Translations under genes and position numbers: made by a program | DNA from: Rhodoplanes tepidamans | Lineage (GTDB): Bacteria > Pseudomonadota > Alphaproteobacteria > Rhizobiales > Xanthobacteraceae | Reading direction: 5' to 3' | DNA length: 64,000 nucleotides | Assembly: GCF_030813915.1 (NCBI RefSeq) | Contig: NZ_JAUSUJ010000003.1 | Location: 310,001-374,000 of the forward strand | Shown: positions 34,496 through 45,470 of the stretch, piece by piece | Numbering within the stretch: position 1 is the stretch's first letter | Layout of the letters: every line of letters begins with the position of its first letter | The notes under the pieces: model-generated | Told to the model about the DNA's origin: nothing | The model's database searches: none | What the model saw: only the letters and a program-made list of their open reading frames with translations

Positions 34496-37400
34496 TCACA
34501 GCCGGCCGCGCTCCTCCGCCCGCAGCCGCAGCCGCTCCTCCTCGGTCAGCGGGCCGACGCCGATGATCTGCACCGGGCCGGCCGGATCGTAGACCGGCGC
34601 CGGGCCGCTCCGCCGATCCCTCCTGCGCTCGTCCAAGTCGCCCTCTTCCGGGCTGCGCATCTGGCCATCGCCGCCGCCGTAGCCGAGGATCTCGACGATG
34701 ATGACCGAGGGGCGGTCGCCGGTCGCCTGCTGGGTCGCGGCGGCGGCCGCCTCCGCGGCGGTCTTGTCCTTGGTCTCGACGGTGAGCGGGGCGACCTTGG
34801 TGTCCTCCTTGGGCACGCCCTTGGTCTCGCCGGACACCTTGATGTTGTCCATGTTGAGGACGAAGCGCGCCGCCACCGTGAAGTCGCCCGAGACCCGGAT
34901 GCCGGCGTCGCCGGCGTTGACCGTGCCCTGCGGCGCGATCAGATCGACGTCGCCGGGCTCGACGCCAGTGTAGCCTTCGATGGTGCCGATGCCGGAGCCG
35001 GAGATGTCGGCGCGCTCCGTCACGCGGGTGACGCCGTCGGCGTCGGTATCGACCACGGGCGCGGACGGCACGCGCTGGGTCTTGGCGCCGCGGCCGGCGT
35101 CGATGTCCCCTTCGGTCGACCACATGACGATGCCGCCACCCGAGAAGGTGAGGACGCGCGACTGGTTCACCACGATATCGTCCTGCGCGAAGACATTGAT
35201 GTGGCCGTAGCCGAGCGTCACCAGCCCGTAGCCCGATTCGACCGCCTGGTTGAGCGCCGCCACCTGAAAGCCGCCGCCGGGGGTGAGGACATGGATGTCG
35301 CCGCCCGCCATGGTGCGGACGAGGGCGTTGTCGAACTTCACGTCGCCGCTCCACGAGTCGCCGGGGAAAAGCGTTTCGATCGCCGTATAGCCGCGGTTGT
35401 AGCCGCCGCTGGCGAGGCCGCCGGTCTGGTCGCGGCCGGCGGCACGCAGCTCCTGGAAATAGACGCTGCGGATAAACTGCTGCCGCGTCAGCGCCGGCAG
35501 GGTCTGGAAGCGCGCCCAGGCATCGAGCGGCGACAGCGTCTCGCCGGTCACCTCCTCGACGAAGGAGACGAGCCCCTGACGCGATCGATGCGTCGCGCCG
35601 CCGACGCTGGTTTCGTAGGCGTCGGTGAGATAGAGCGGCACCACGACGCCGTTCACCGTGGTGGTGAGCCAGCTCGCCATCGACGACACGTTGGTAGGAT
35701 CGAGATAGGCGGCCGCGAAGGCGTCGTAGCCGACCGCGGCGTTGATGCCGGCCATCAGGGTGACGCTGGCGCCTCGCGCCGGCAAGCCCTTGATCTCCGA
35801 GTTCAAGATCGGAGTGTTGGTCGTGTAGTCGAAAGCGCGGTTGCCGGTGCTGTAGATCGGCAGAACGGGGGCATAAATCTCGCGCCCTGCGGATAGCAAC
35901 AGCGACCCGGGCCCTTGTATTTCATTGCCGTAGACTGTGGGCAAGATCGCCGGGCCGATGATGTCGTTGCCGGCCTCGAGCAGGCTGACGTCGGTGGCGT
36001 GGATGTTGCGCAAATGGAAGTTCAGGTTGCGGATATCCGTGCCGGCCCTGAACCAGGTCTGCTCGCTGGTCGCCACACCTGAAAAATTCGCTTCGACTGC
36101 GAGCAAGCTCTTGAAGTCGATGGATCCGGCCAACGCATAGATGCGGCTGGGCTCGTAATCATCCGCGAGTTCGAGAACGTCCGGGTTTCCGCCCCCGTAA
36201 ATGGCGTACGCCGAACGTGTCAGGTCGTTCAGCAAGAGCCAATCCGGATCATTGGTGGCATTGTTGCTGTGGATGGTTGCGAACGGCTTGAACGGAGACG
36301 GCATCGCCGTCGTCAATGCTCGCCCCATCACGATGGCGCCAGTCACCACGTTCTCGGCGGCGAGGATACGAAGCTCGGTACTCGAGCTCGGCATCATCGA
36401 TATGTAGCCCCTATTTTCCACCGAGCCATTGAGGGCTGTGATCCGGGTCTTGGCGGGATAGCGATCAGTGTGTCTGGTCGCGTTGGACCTCGAATTCGGA
36501 TTGACGAGAACGATGTCCCCACCGATCGACAGCAGATCGATTGCGGTATCGACGGTGTAGCCACTCATGTAGGCGCCGAAGCTCGCGTTGGCGAGCAGCG
36601 GATCGGCAACCGTTTGCACCACCATGTTTGCGGACGTCGTGACATTTATCGTTGCGTCGTCGAGCGCCAGCAGTGGAGCAAGCCCGAACGTGTTGGCCGT
36701 GCCGCCGGAGCCGGTTCCGACACCCAGCTCGTTCGCACGGATGTCGGCACTGCCGCGGCCCACGTAATACTGGCCGCCACGGATCGCGCCGCCGGCGCTC
36801 ACCGTCAGGGCGCCGCCGTTGTCGGTTTCCAGGATCTTGCTGTCGGGCGTGACCGTCCCGCCGTGTACGCGGCCCGTGGTCGCAAGCGCCACCACGAGGT
36901 TGCCGATGTCGCCGCCGGCTTTTACGGCAACATTGCCACCGCCGAGCGCCCCCACGCCCTGCCGGAAGCCGCCATAGTTGACCCACCAGCTCGACTGGCC
37001 GCCGGCCGCGGTCGAGAACAGACCAGTGGTCGCATTCATCGTCCCGGTTCGGCTCAGCCAGTTGACAAAGGACAGATTTTCAGTCGATGCGATGTCGACG
37101 GCGATGCTGCCGCCGGCGGCCACGGACAGGTTGCCGCCTTCGATACCATAGACGGCGCCGACCTTGGGTGTGAAGTCCGAATAGACGGTGGTGTCCGCCC
37201 GACCGGCGGTATAGATCGCGGCGGCGTAGTCAGTGAGACGAATGTCGCGACCGGCGGCGATGTCGATGTCGCCGCTACCGGTGCGAATGAGATAGCCGTG
37301 CGTCGCGTCGCCGACGATCAGCGACCCCTTGCTCGCAGGCAGTGCCTCTGTCCTCTGGAGGGCGACCGCGCTGGCTGACTGGAGATCCGCACCGGCCACG

Positions 37401-40400
37401 AGCCGCAGGTCCCAGGACTTCGTATTGAGCAGCGTGCCCGTTGTCGTAGCGGTCGAGAATCCGTCGCTGATGCTGCCGTTGATGTTGAGATTGCCGCCTG
37501 CCCGCAGTGTCAGCCCGCCTTCACGAGCCGAAATGAAGGTGTTGTAAAGATCGATGTTGGAGCCGAGCGTCAGATCGCCGGAGCTTCTAATGTCAATTCC
37601 TGCCATCACCGCGATGCCGGGACTGATGGTGGCGGCGATGGCGGGCGCCGCTGCCATGAAGGTACCGGCATCGCCGACCGCCGCCGACCACACCTGCTCG
37701 ACCGTGCCGGTGGCGCTGGCGTCGTAGACGGCGACGCCTTCCAGCATCGACGAGCGCGAGCCGACGATGGCGACGATCAGGTCTTCGACGGCGACGCCGT
37801 CGTGGGTCGCGGTCTGCACGGCGCGGAAGCGCACCTTGCCGCCGTCTCCACCCGAAACGTCGATGGTGCCGCCGCGGATGTCGAGCGAACCGCCGCTCGC
37901 CTCCAGGGTGACGCGGCCGCTGCCGATGCCATCGGTCGTGTCGGTGGCGCCGGCCACCAGCACGGTGCTGCTCGTCATCACCAGGCCGTTGCCGGCCGAG
38001 ATCGAGATCGTGCCGCCATAGGTCGCGCGCGCATCGACGCTGCCGGTGATGGTGACGGAACCCGCGTCGGCCACCAGCACGAACTCCTCCGCCACCGTCG
38101 CGCCATCCAGTGTCACGTCACCCTCGCGTATACGGAACTGGCGCGAGGCGGTGAAGCCGGCGCTGTCGAGAGCCCGGTTGAGGCCGGAGAAGCTCGTGAG
38201 GGTGAGCGTGTCGAGCGCGAATGTGCCGCCGGCCTCGCCCGCCGCCGCATGCGCGTCGATCGTACCCAGAAGCGACACGTTTCCGCCCGAGGAGGTGAGC
38301 GACAAGGTGCCGGCGGCTCCGCCATCCGTCCCGCCAGCGAGGTTCAGGGTCGCGCCCGACGCGAGCAGCAGGTCGCCGCCGATCGCGGTCAGCGCGATCG
38401 TTCCGGCGTCGCCGTACTCGGCCACGTCGTAGAAGGTCTTCGACACCGCCCCGACGTCGATCACCGTCCCATCCGCCAACGTCAGGGCGCCGCCGGTCGC
38501 CGCCACATTGGCCGCGCCGCCCTGCGCCACGATGGTGCCGGCGACAAGCACGTTGCCGCCGGTGAGCGAGACGATCGACCCGAGACTGTCGGCGGCCGAC
38601 AGCGTGGTGTTGCCGCCGGTCGAGACCAGGCTCAGCGCACCGGTGGTCGTCACCGCCTGGTTGGCGGCGTTGCGCCCGGTCAGCACCGGCGTCGCCAGCG
38701 TCACCGCCGCGGCGCCGGCATCGAGCGAGCCCTTGCCCTCGCCGACGATGCCGTTGGCGCCGGTCAGCGTCACTGTCGCGAACCCACGCAACGCCTTGGC
38801 GCCGGCGCCGAGGATCAACTCGTCGGCACCAATCGCCAGGCTGCCGCTGCCGGTGCCGGTCGGCTCGGCAAAGTCGCTCCCGGTGTTGGCGAGCGTGATG
38901 GTGTTGCCCGTGATGGCGATGGCGTGGTCGCCGTATCCGACCAAGCCGGCACCGTCGAGCGTCACCGCGGTCAGGCCGGTCAGGTCGAGGCCGGTGTAGA
39001 AGTCGAAGGTGGTGTAGCTGCGCAGAGTCAGGTTCTGCGCGGTGGCGAGCTGCGTCAGGCTCGCCTGGTCGAGCACCAGGCCGCTGCCGCCGCCGAAGCC
39101 GATGCGTCCGGAGGCCAGCGACAGGTTGTCGGCGATCAAGCTGGCGCTCGCCGCCATGGTGACACCGGCCGCGTTGGTGGCGTCGATCAGCACCGAGCGG
39201 CCGCGCAGGACCGCGCCGGCCCCGATCGTGATGGTTCCGGCGGCGACGCTGCTGTCGGCATTGGTGCGCGTCACCATAACCGCGCCGCCGCTCGACACCC
39301 GGATGAGTGAACCGAAATCCTGGGTGCCGGACTGCGGATCGACGATCAGGATCGCGCTGCTCTCGGTCGAGCCGGCCGCCGTCACCACGCTGCCGTCGGC
39401 GACGATGATCGATCCCGTTGCCGCCAGCACGGCCTCGGGCGCCGACAATTCGCTGCCGGCGTCGTTGCGCACCACGATGTCGCTCGCCGTCACGGTGAGA
39501 TGCAGGCCGTCGGTGCCCTCGGTGCGGGTGCCGCCGATCAGCAGGCTGCCGCCGAAGGCGGTCAGGCTGTCGGCGTCGAGCAGCAGATAGCCGGAAAGAT
39601 CGCCGGTCGCGACGCCCGTGCCGACGATTGCGATCTTGCTGCCTGTGATGTCGACCAGGCCGCTGAGACCGTCGCGTTCACCCTGCGCCTCGAGGCTGCC
39701 GTCGAGCACCAGGGTCCGGCTGGCATTGAACACCACCGACCCGCCGTCCATCGGCAGCCGCGGCGTCGCCACCCGGACGCCGGTCAGGCGGTAGATGGTG
39801 GTCTTGAACGCGTCGGAGGCGAAGTAGGTGTTGGCGGTGGCTTCGTTATAATCGGAGTAACTGCGGACCACCTCGCCGGACATGATCCGGACGGTCGACG
39901 ACAGGACGTCGCTGGTGCCGGTGTAGACATTGCCAAGCTTGCCGGACATCAGCACGGTGCCGTCGGCCAGCGTCACCGACTTGGCGATCGCCTTGCCGGC
40001 ACTGCCATCGACCAACTGGATGGCGTAGGCGCCCGGCAGCAGCGCATAGCGCGCCGGCAGCAGCGTGTACCAGCCGGCCACGAGGCCGTTGCCGCCGTCG
40101 AGCCAGATGCGCTGGCCGCTCGACGTCGCCGCCGACGCCTGCGACGGCAGGATCGCGTACATGCCGCTCATCGCCAGGACGTCGTGCGAGCCGCCGGTGC
40201 CGGCGACGAATTCCCAGGCCAGGAGGTCGCCGCCGCCGGAAATGTCCACCATGGCGCCGCTGCTGACGCCGACGGTCGACCCGTTCAGCGTGATCGTCTT
40301 CTCGGGCAGGCCGGTGATGGTCGTCGCCGTGCCGCTGCCGCTATCGACCTGCCACTGCTCGCCGTTGAGCAACGTGCCGTAGAGCGCCGTCAGCCCGGCG

Positions 40401-43400
40401 CCCGACACCGAGGTGACGCTGCCGGCCCCGAGGGTGAGATCGTCCGCCGTGAGCGTGATCGCGCCGAACGGCGCCACCAGCGTGCCGTTCTGCGCGATCA
40501 TCGGCGCTTCGAGCGTCAGCGAGCCTGCCACCGACAGCGGCAATGGAGCTCGGATTGGCGCGCCCGTTCCGTCCAACGCCTTATTCACGATGATCGTCCT
40601 GCCAGCTTGTATGCTCTGGCTCGCCTGGGTCAGCGGATAGATCTGGGCCGCGGTCATGATGATGTCGCCGGGCGCATAGATGCTCGCCCCCGCTCCGTTG
40701 TAACCTCCCTCCAACTGAAGGTCGGATGATGCGGTGAGGTTAACGACGTCGTAGCCTGCAAACCCAATGCTGCCCTTGATCGCGATGACACTGGCGTCGA
40801 TGTCGAGAACAGCGGAACCGCTTTGTTGAGGCGTGGCGCTTCCTGCCCCGATCAGCCTGACGTATCCAGCAGACAGCTTTGTCGCACCGCTTGCTGCGGT
40901 GCCGATGATGCTTGCATTGAGCGTGATCAAGTCGGCGGCCGGCAACGATGCGCCTGATCCGAAGTTGATCGCCCCACCGTTCGTCTGGAGGCTGATGCTG
41001 CTGAACCCCGCATGCTCGAGCAGGCGTGTATCGAACGCCGCTCGATTCATGTAATTGTAAGTGCCGGTGGTGGGATTGATCGCCGCCAAATTGACCTTGT
41101 TGACAATGGTGACATTCAGACTGCTGTTATTTTTTGGGACCAAGTCACCGGTCATGATCCCGAGCAGCAGCTTGAACACAGGATCGGTGATGCCGAGGCT
41201 GGCAGACCCGCCGGTTCCTCCCTCACCCACCGAAAGCGTCATGGTCTTCGCCGAGTTGACCAGCAATGTCCGGAACGGGTTCAGCAGACCGCTGGTCAGT
41301 CTCGCCGCAGCAAATGTCGCGCCCGCCGCGCCACCGTATGCCGTGGGATTGGCGTCGTAGGCGGTCGCCGCCGCCGCAAGATCCTCGGCGCTTGCATTTG
41401 CGAACAGGTTCGTCAGGTACACATTGCCCAAGCTGGCTGTGGGGCCACCCGGCGTTGTGGTGCCGTAGAAGGAGCCGACGCCGCTCGCCCCGACATGTGC
41501 CGAAAGCGTGGTACCGTCGGTGCCGGATTTCCCTGCGGAGAATGAGAATCTGCCGTTCGTCGCACCGACGCCTCCGTCCGCCCTGACGATGTGGTCGGCG
41601 TCCTCGGTGAGATCGAAGAAATTCGCAGTGATGCTCAGAAAGCCGCCGTCGCTCCCCAGCGTCACCGCCTCAGCAACGCGACCACCGACATCGATCACCC
41701 CGGAGGCGCCCGACACGTCAATTAGACTGCCGGCACCTATCTCGACGCCCGGAGCGTCGAGCACCACAGTTCCCCCGTCCAAAACGTCGCCGATACGACG
41801 CTGCCCCTGACCTGCGTAGATGATCGGGACACCGCGGGCGAGCAGGGCCGCACCATCGCCGAGGACGATCTCCCCTGCCGGTGAGAACAGGTGGATGTTT
41901 CCCGCCGGGGCCTCGATGGTGCCGCTCAGCCTGATGTTGGCGCCCCCAATGCCAACACTGCCAAGGACATCGGTAACGAGAGAGGCCTCATGGCCAAACA
42001 CAACACTCTGACCCGCGGTCAGGTCGACGCTTGTGCCCGGCATACCCGCACGCCGCCAAAGCGGCAGCACAGTAGGGCTCGCGACATCAAGGATGTGACT
42101 TCCCGACGCAACCGAGAAGTAGTTGCTGCCCAAGAGGTCGATGCTGACCGGCACTTGCGAGAGGTGAGCACCCTCGGGCACCTCAATGCCCTGAGTGGTC
42201 TCGATCGAAAGCAAGCGGAAGCCGCGGTCTGAATAAAGCGCATCGCCGATGTGCATCACGGCAGCATCGGATGGCGTGCCACCACCGAGCTGCACCTGGG
42301 CAGGGGTCGTAAGCTCGAGACTTCCACCAGCGCCTGCCGCATAGGCGCTAAGATCGAGGTTGCCCAAGCTCTCGCCGTCGATGCCGCGCAGTGTTATGCT
42401 GCCACCGTCACCTGCCGTCGCACCGATCTCGCCGTTGTGCACAGCAATAAAACCGCCACCCGAAACATCGATGCGCGCGCCGGCCGCCACGTCGAACATC
42501 CCGGCTTCAACGCGGACCGAGCCGCCGTCGACGCGCCGGTTCAGCGTGATGAAACGATCGCTGACCTCGTTGATCCATTGTCCTGATACGTCGATGCTGG
42601 CTTTGGAGCCGATCTTGATATTATCGATATCCCCGATCAGGTGGACGCTACCGCCAGCAATGCGGATGCTGCCATTGACCGTGTAGTGGACATCCGTAGC
42701 GGCACCCGAGTTGGCGTTAGCCGTAAATGCCGCTCCCGAATCGAGCTCGAGACGCGTGCCCTCCGTCAGCTCGAAGCCCGTGCGCAGATTGAGTTCGATC
42801 GTGCCCAGCTGTGACGCCGCCAGCAGGTCGCTGTCCAGCCGCAGCGTGGTGGTCTGGGTAGCGGAATCGTAGAACTCACGCAGATTGCTAAGATCCTCTG
42901 CGAGCAACAGAGGTGAGTTCGAGATGACCACGTTGTCGGGAAGCCACATGCGGTTCGAGTTGCTCGCGTCGCCGATGGTCAGCGTGCCGGCTGCGGCCGT
43001 CGTGCCCTTGGCGGCCTGGCGTTCGCCGACCACGGTGCCGCCCGCGTATCCGCCCTCCAGCACGATGGCCTCGCCGGCCCAGATCTGGATCGCGCCGGCG
43101 GCGCGGCCCTCGGTATAGCCGGCTTCGTAGCGGCTTTCCGCCCGGCGCAGCCGCGATGAATAGACCTCTGTGATGCGCCAGTGCGCGTGATCGACGGTCG
43201 TATCACCGGCGAAGCCGACATAGACCCGGTCCGGCGTCGCGTCGGCGATATCGTAGATCCTGCCGTCCGCCCCGACCAGCTTGGTGGTGTTGACCCAGCC
43301 GCCCGTGTAGGTGATCGAGCCGCCGGCGACGTCGAGCACCGAGCCGGCGCGGGTGATCACCGAGCCGCCCGACTTCAGGACGATGCTGCCGCCCACGGTC

Positions 43401-45379
43401 GACAGCTCGCCCAGCGTCGTCGTCGAGGTGCCGAGCCAGGCGGAGACGTTGGCGAGCGGCGTGCCGACCCATTTGCCGGTCTCGCCCTCGATCCACTCGA
43501 CGCCGGCCATGACGCCGTCGGTGAAGATGCCGCTCTCGCGCCTGTCGACATAGATGGTCTCGCCGCGCAGCCACGAATCCCGATAGAGGGCTGAATCCGC
43601 CAGCTCGGCGATGCGCAGCTCGACCGCGACGACATTGCTCTCCATCGACAGCGTGACGCCGATCAATCCGGCCGTGCTGAGATAAGCGTTCTCGGCAATG
43701 GTGATCAGGCTGCCGTCGGCGACCCCGCCGTTCACGCCGTTGGGTTCGTCCGGTGCCGTCGGCTGGGCGCTCGCCACCACGCTGATGCTGCCGGCCGGCA
43801 CCACCACGCCGGCGTTCGATTCCACCGTGATCTCGTAGCCGCGCAGTTCGACCCGGCCGGGCTCGTAGCGGGTCGACAGCGAACTCAGCTCGATGGTCGA
43901 GGTGTCGCCGAGATCGGGCTCGACCAGAATGATGCTACCTTCCGAGAGCGTCAGGGTGCCCGCTCTCCAGCTCGATGCCGACGGATCGCCGTCCGTGCTG
44001 TATGCAAGCGACCCTTGCGACCACGCCTGCAGACGCACTGAGCCGCCTTGGTTGTTGAGCGCGGTGTTGGCATAAATGAGCCCACTCTGAGCGATGTCGC
44101 GCCCCTGAAAGGTGATGTCGCCGCGGAGCGATGACACGATGCCCGTGTTGGCTACGCTGTAACCGACATCGGCTGCGCGCTGATCCATGCCCGGCAGGAT
44201 CGAATTGACCAAATCGGTTTGAAACGCATACTGCCAGTCACTCGGCTCGCCGAGGAGCACCTGTGTCACCCAGTTGCGGGAAAACAACCAGGGCATCGGA
44301 GCCGAGACGGCAACGTCGAAGCCGCGAACGTCGAGCGACGGATAGAGAGAGACCTGCTCGCCGGCCGCCAGTATCACTTGGCCGTCGATTGCCCTGACAG
44401 TACCGGCGTTGATGACGTGGGGTGCGAACAACATAGCCTTGCCGCCGGCCGCCGTCTCGATGACCGCGCCGGACTCGACGCGGACGTCGCCGGGAGGATT
44501 TCCCGGAACGAAGGCCGGTTTCGATTGGGCGGCAGCACTTTGCCAGTAATCCAGAAGGGATCCGTGCTCACCGAAGGTCGGCAACGCGACAGTGTCGGCT
44601 CCGCCCAGTACGAAGTCAGCCTTTGCAACCAAGGTCGTACCGATGCCGGCCATGAACTGCGCATTCGACAGGCTCAGCGACGAGGCGACCAGCGTGTGTA
44701 CGTTGACCTGGCTCGATCCGCCGAAGATGATGCCGTTCCGGTTGATGACGTAGACCTGCCCCTCGGCCTTGATGGTGCCCAGGATCTTGCTCGGCGCCGC
44801 GGTCGGGTCGAGCACGCGGTTGAGCGCGATCCAATTGGCGACATTGCTGCCGCCGGCGGTCTGGTTGAAATACAGATCGGTCTCGCGGCCGACATTGAAG
44901 CTCTCCCAGGTCAGGATCGCCTTGGATTCGGTCTGCTTCACCTCGACCTGGGTGCGGCCGCCCGAGGTGGTCGTCTGGGTCGGCAGGTTGGCGCCCTGCC
45001 ACAGGCCCACGCCGCCGTCGGTGGCGCTCGGCACCGCCCCCGGCGCGACCACCAGGCCGCCGGCGCCGAGCCCGTTCGGCACCGTGCCGGCCGCCGCCTG
45101 CGCGGCCGCCCGCGCCGCCGCCTGGGCGTCGCGCATGGCGCGCAGCGACGTGTTGACCCGCGTCATCGCCTGCGCCGCGGCCGTCTGGGCCGCCTGTGCC
45201 GATGCCGTGGCGGCGGTCGCCGCCGCCGCGGCCGCCGTGCCGGAGGTCGAGCGCATCGCCCGCATGTCGGCCGTGGCCGCCCCGGTCGAGGCCGCGAGGG
45301 CGGCGGCGCTTGCTCCGGCGAGCAGGATCGCGCGCGCACGACCCCGGATTGTTCCGCACTGACCGATCGACACCGGCAT
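34496..45379 (-). CDS. TpsA3: intact filamentous haemagglutinin-like exoprotein
   Basis: 3,627 aa from ATG 45379 (GGGAG just upstream; an in-frame ATG at 45436 lacks a good site). A signal peptide (ARAILLAGASAAALAAS, cleavage near AATA) is followed by an Ala/Thr/Gln-rich helical segment and the TPS domain. The latter has WESFNVGRETDLYFNQTAGG, NWIALNRVLDP and NRNGIIFGGSSQVNV. A very long beta-helix with many AGGD and ISGG turns comes next. The conserved C-terminus contains MWSTEGDIDAG and GDRPSVIIVEILGYGGG, probably DUF3739-like. It is the complete reference for the truncated TpsA1 and interrupted TpsA2. Base composition drops visibly around 40.5-42.9 kb and 35.8-37.2 kb, which suggests internal recombination. 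Confidence 0.94.
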   Translation of the reverse strand: MPVSIGQCGTIRGRARAILLAGASAAALAASTGAATADMRAMRSTSGTAAAAAATAATASAQAAQTAAAQAMTRVNTSLRAMRDAQAAARAAAQAAAGTVPNGLGAGGLVVAPGAVPSATDGGVGLWQGANLPTQTTTSGGRTQVEVKQTESKAILTWESFNVGRETDLYFNQTAGGSNVANWIALNRVLDPTAAPSKILGTIKAEGQVYVINRNGIIFGGSSQVNVHTLVASSLSLSNAQFMAGIGTTLVAKADFVLGGADTVALPTFGEHGSLLDYWQSAAAQSKPAFVPGNPPGDVRVESGAVIETAAGGKAMLFAPHVINAGTVRAIDGQVILAAGEQVSLYPSLDVRGFDVAVSAPMPWLFSRNWVTQVLLGEPSDWQYAFQTDLVNSILPGMDQRAADVGYSVANTGIVSSLRGDITFQGRDIAQSGLIYANTALNNQGGSVRLQAWSQGSLAYSTDGDPSASSWRAGTLTLSEGSIILVEPDLGDTSTIELSSLSTRYEPGRVELRGYEITVESNAGVVVPAGSISVVASAQPTAPDEPNGVNGGVADGSLITIAENAYLSTAGLIGVTLSMESNVVAVELRIAELADSALYRDSWLRGETIYVDRRESGIFTDGVMAGVEWIEGETGKWVGTPLANVSAWLGTSTTTLGELSTVGGSIVLKSGGSVITRAGSVLDVAGGSITYTGGWVNTTKLVGADGRIYDIADATPDRVYVGFAGDTTVDHAHWRITEVYSSRLRRAESRYEAGYTEGRAAGAIQIWAGEAIVLEGGYAGGTVVGERQAAKGTTAAAGTLTIGDASNSNRMWLPDNVVISNSPLLLAEDLSNLREFYDSATQTTTLRLDSDLLAASQLGTIELNLRTGFELTEGTRLELDSGAAFTANANSGAATDVHYTVNGSIRIAGGSVHLIGDIDNIKIGSKASIDVSGQWINEVSDRFITLNRRVDGGSVRVEAGMFDVAAGARIDVSGGGFIAVHNGEIGATAGDGGSITLRGIDGESLGNLDLSAYAAGAGGSLELTTPAQVQLGGGTPSDAAVMHIGDALYSDRGFRLLSIETTQGIEVPEGAHLSQVPVSIDLLGSNYFSVASGSHILDVASPTVLPLWRRAGMPGTSVDLTAGQSVVFGHEASLVTDVLGSVGIGGANIRLSGTIEAPAGNIHLFSPAGEIVLGDGAALLARGVPIIYAGQGQRRIGDVLDGGTVVLDAPGVEIGAGSLIDVSGASGVIDVGGRVAEAVTLGSDGGFLSITANFFDLTEDADHIVRADGGVGATNGRFSFSAGKSGTDGTTLSAHVGASGVGSFYGTTTPGGPTASLGNVYLTNLFANASAEDLAAAATAYDANPTAYGGAAGATFAAARLTSGLLNPFRTLLVNSAKTMTLSVGEGGTGGSASLGITDPVFKLLLGIMTGDLVPKNNSSLNVTIVNKVNLAAINPTTGTYNYMNRAAFDTRLLEHAGFSSISLQTNGGAINFGSGASLPAADLITLNASIIGTAASGATKLSAGYVRLIGAGSATPQQSGSAVLDIDASVIAIKGSIGFAGYDVVNLTASSDLQLEGGYNGAGASIYAPGDIIMTAAQIYPLTQASQSIQAGRTIIVNKALDGTGAPIRAPLPLSVAGSLTLEAPMIAQNGTLVAPFGAITLTADDLTLGAGSVTSVSGAGLTALYGTLLNGEQWQVDSGSGTATTITGLPEKTITLNGSTVGVSSGAMVDISGGGDLLAWEFVAGTGGSHDVLAMSGMYAILPSQASAATSSGQRIWLDGGNGLVAGWYTLLPARYALLPGAYAIQLVDGSAGKAIAKSVTLADGTVLMSGKLGNVYTGTSDVLSSTVRIMSGEVVRSYSDYNEATANTYFASDAFKTTIYRLTGVRVATPRLPMDGGSVVFNASRTLVLDGSLEAQGERDGLSGLVDITGSKIAIVGTGVATGDLSGYLLLDADSLTAFGGSLLIGGTRTEGTDGLHLTVTASDIVVRNDAGSELSAPEAVLAATGSIIVADGSVVTAAGSTESSAILIVDPQSGTQDFGSLIRVSSGGAVMVTRTNADSSVAAGTITIGAGAVLRGRSVLIDATNAAGVTMAASASLIADNLSLASGRIGFGGGSGLVLDQASLTQLATAQNLTLRSYTTFDFYTGLDLTGLTAVTLDGAGLVGYGDHAIAITGNTITLANTGSDFAEPTGTGSGSLAIGADELILGAGAKALRGFATVTLTGANGIVGEGKGSLDAGAAAVTLATPVLTGRNAANQAVTTTGALSLVSTGGNTTLSAADSLGSIVSLTGGNVLVAGTIVAQGGAANVAATGGALTLADGTVIDVGAVSKTFYDVAEYGDAGTIALTAIGGDLLLASGATLNLAGGTDGGAAGTLSLTSSGGNVSLLGTIDAHAAAGEAGGTFALDTLTLTSFSGLNRALDSAGFTASRQFRIREGDVTLDGATVAEEFVLVADAGSVTITGSVDARATYGGTISISAGNGLVMTSSTVLVAGATDTTDGIGSGRVTLEASGGSLDIRGGTIDVSGGDGGKVRFRAVQTATHDGVAVEDLIVAIVGSRSSMLEGVAVYDASATGTVEQVWSAAVGDAGTFMAAAPAIAATISPGIAVMAGIDIRSSGDLTLGSNIDLYNTFISAREGGLTLRAGGNLNINGSISDGFSTATTTGTLLNTKSWDLRLVAGADLQSASAVALQRTEALPASKGSLIVGDATHGYLIRTGSGDIDIAAGRDIRLTDYAAAIYTAGRADTTVYSDFTPKVGAVYGIEGGNLSVAAGGSIAVDIASTENLSFVNWLSRTGTMNATTGLFSTAAGGQSSWWVNYGGFRQGVGALGGGNVAVKAGGDIGNLVVALATTGRVHGGTVTPDSKILETDNGGALTVSAGGAIRGGQYYVGRGSADIRANELGVGTGSGGTANTFGLAPLLALDDATINVTTSANMVVQTVADPLLANASFGAYMSGYTVDTAIDLLSIGGDIVLVNPNSRSNATRHTDRYPAKTRITALNGSVENRGYISMMPSSSTELRILAAENVVTGAIVMGRALTTAMPSPFKPFATIHSNNATNDPDWLLLNDLTRSAYAIYGGGNPDVLELADDYEPSRIYALAGSIDFKSLLAVEANFSGVATSEQTWFRAGTDIRNLNFHLRNIHATDVSLLEAGNDIIGPAILPTVYGNEIQGPGSLLLSAGREIYAPVLPIYSTGNRAFDYTTNTPILNSEIKGLPARGASVTLMAGINAAVGYDAFAAAYLDPTNVSSMASWLTTTVNGVVVPLYLTDAYETSVGGATHRSRQGLVSFVEEVTGETLSPLDAWARFQTLPALTRQQFIRSVYFQELRAAGRDQTGGLASGGYNRGYTAIETLFPGDSWSGDVKFDNALVRTMAGGDIHVLTPGGGFQVAALNQAVESGYGLVTLGYGHINVFAQDDIVVNQSRVLTFSGGGIVMWSTEGDIDAGRGAKTQRVPSAPVVDTDADGVTRVTERADISGSGIGTIEGYTGVEPGDVDLIAPQGTVNAGDAGIRVSGDFTVAARFVLNMDNIKVSGETKGVPKEDTKVAPLTVETKDKTAAEAAAAATQQATGDRPSVIIVEILGYGGGDGQMRSPEEGDLDERRRDRRSGPAPVYDPAGPVQIIGVGPLTEEERLRLRAEERGRL

Positions 45380-45470
45380 GGCTCCCGTCACGACTGTTCC
45401 GGCCGGCGAACCGCGCCGGCATCCCGTTCCAGCCATGAGACGACCGCTGCGGGCCGGCGGCTAACCGGGC

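Noticed and set aside
1-45379. TpsA proteins as CdiA-type contact-dependent toxins.
   Set aside because: No VENN motif, no variable toxin end and no small immunity gene follow; the C-terminus is conserved between TpsA2 and TpsA3.
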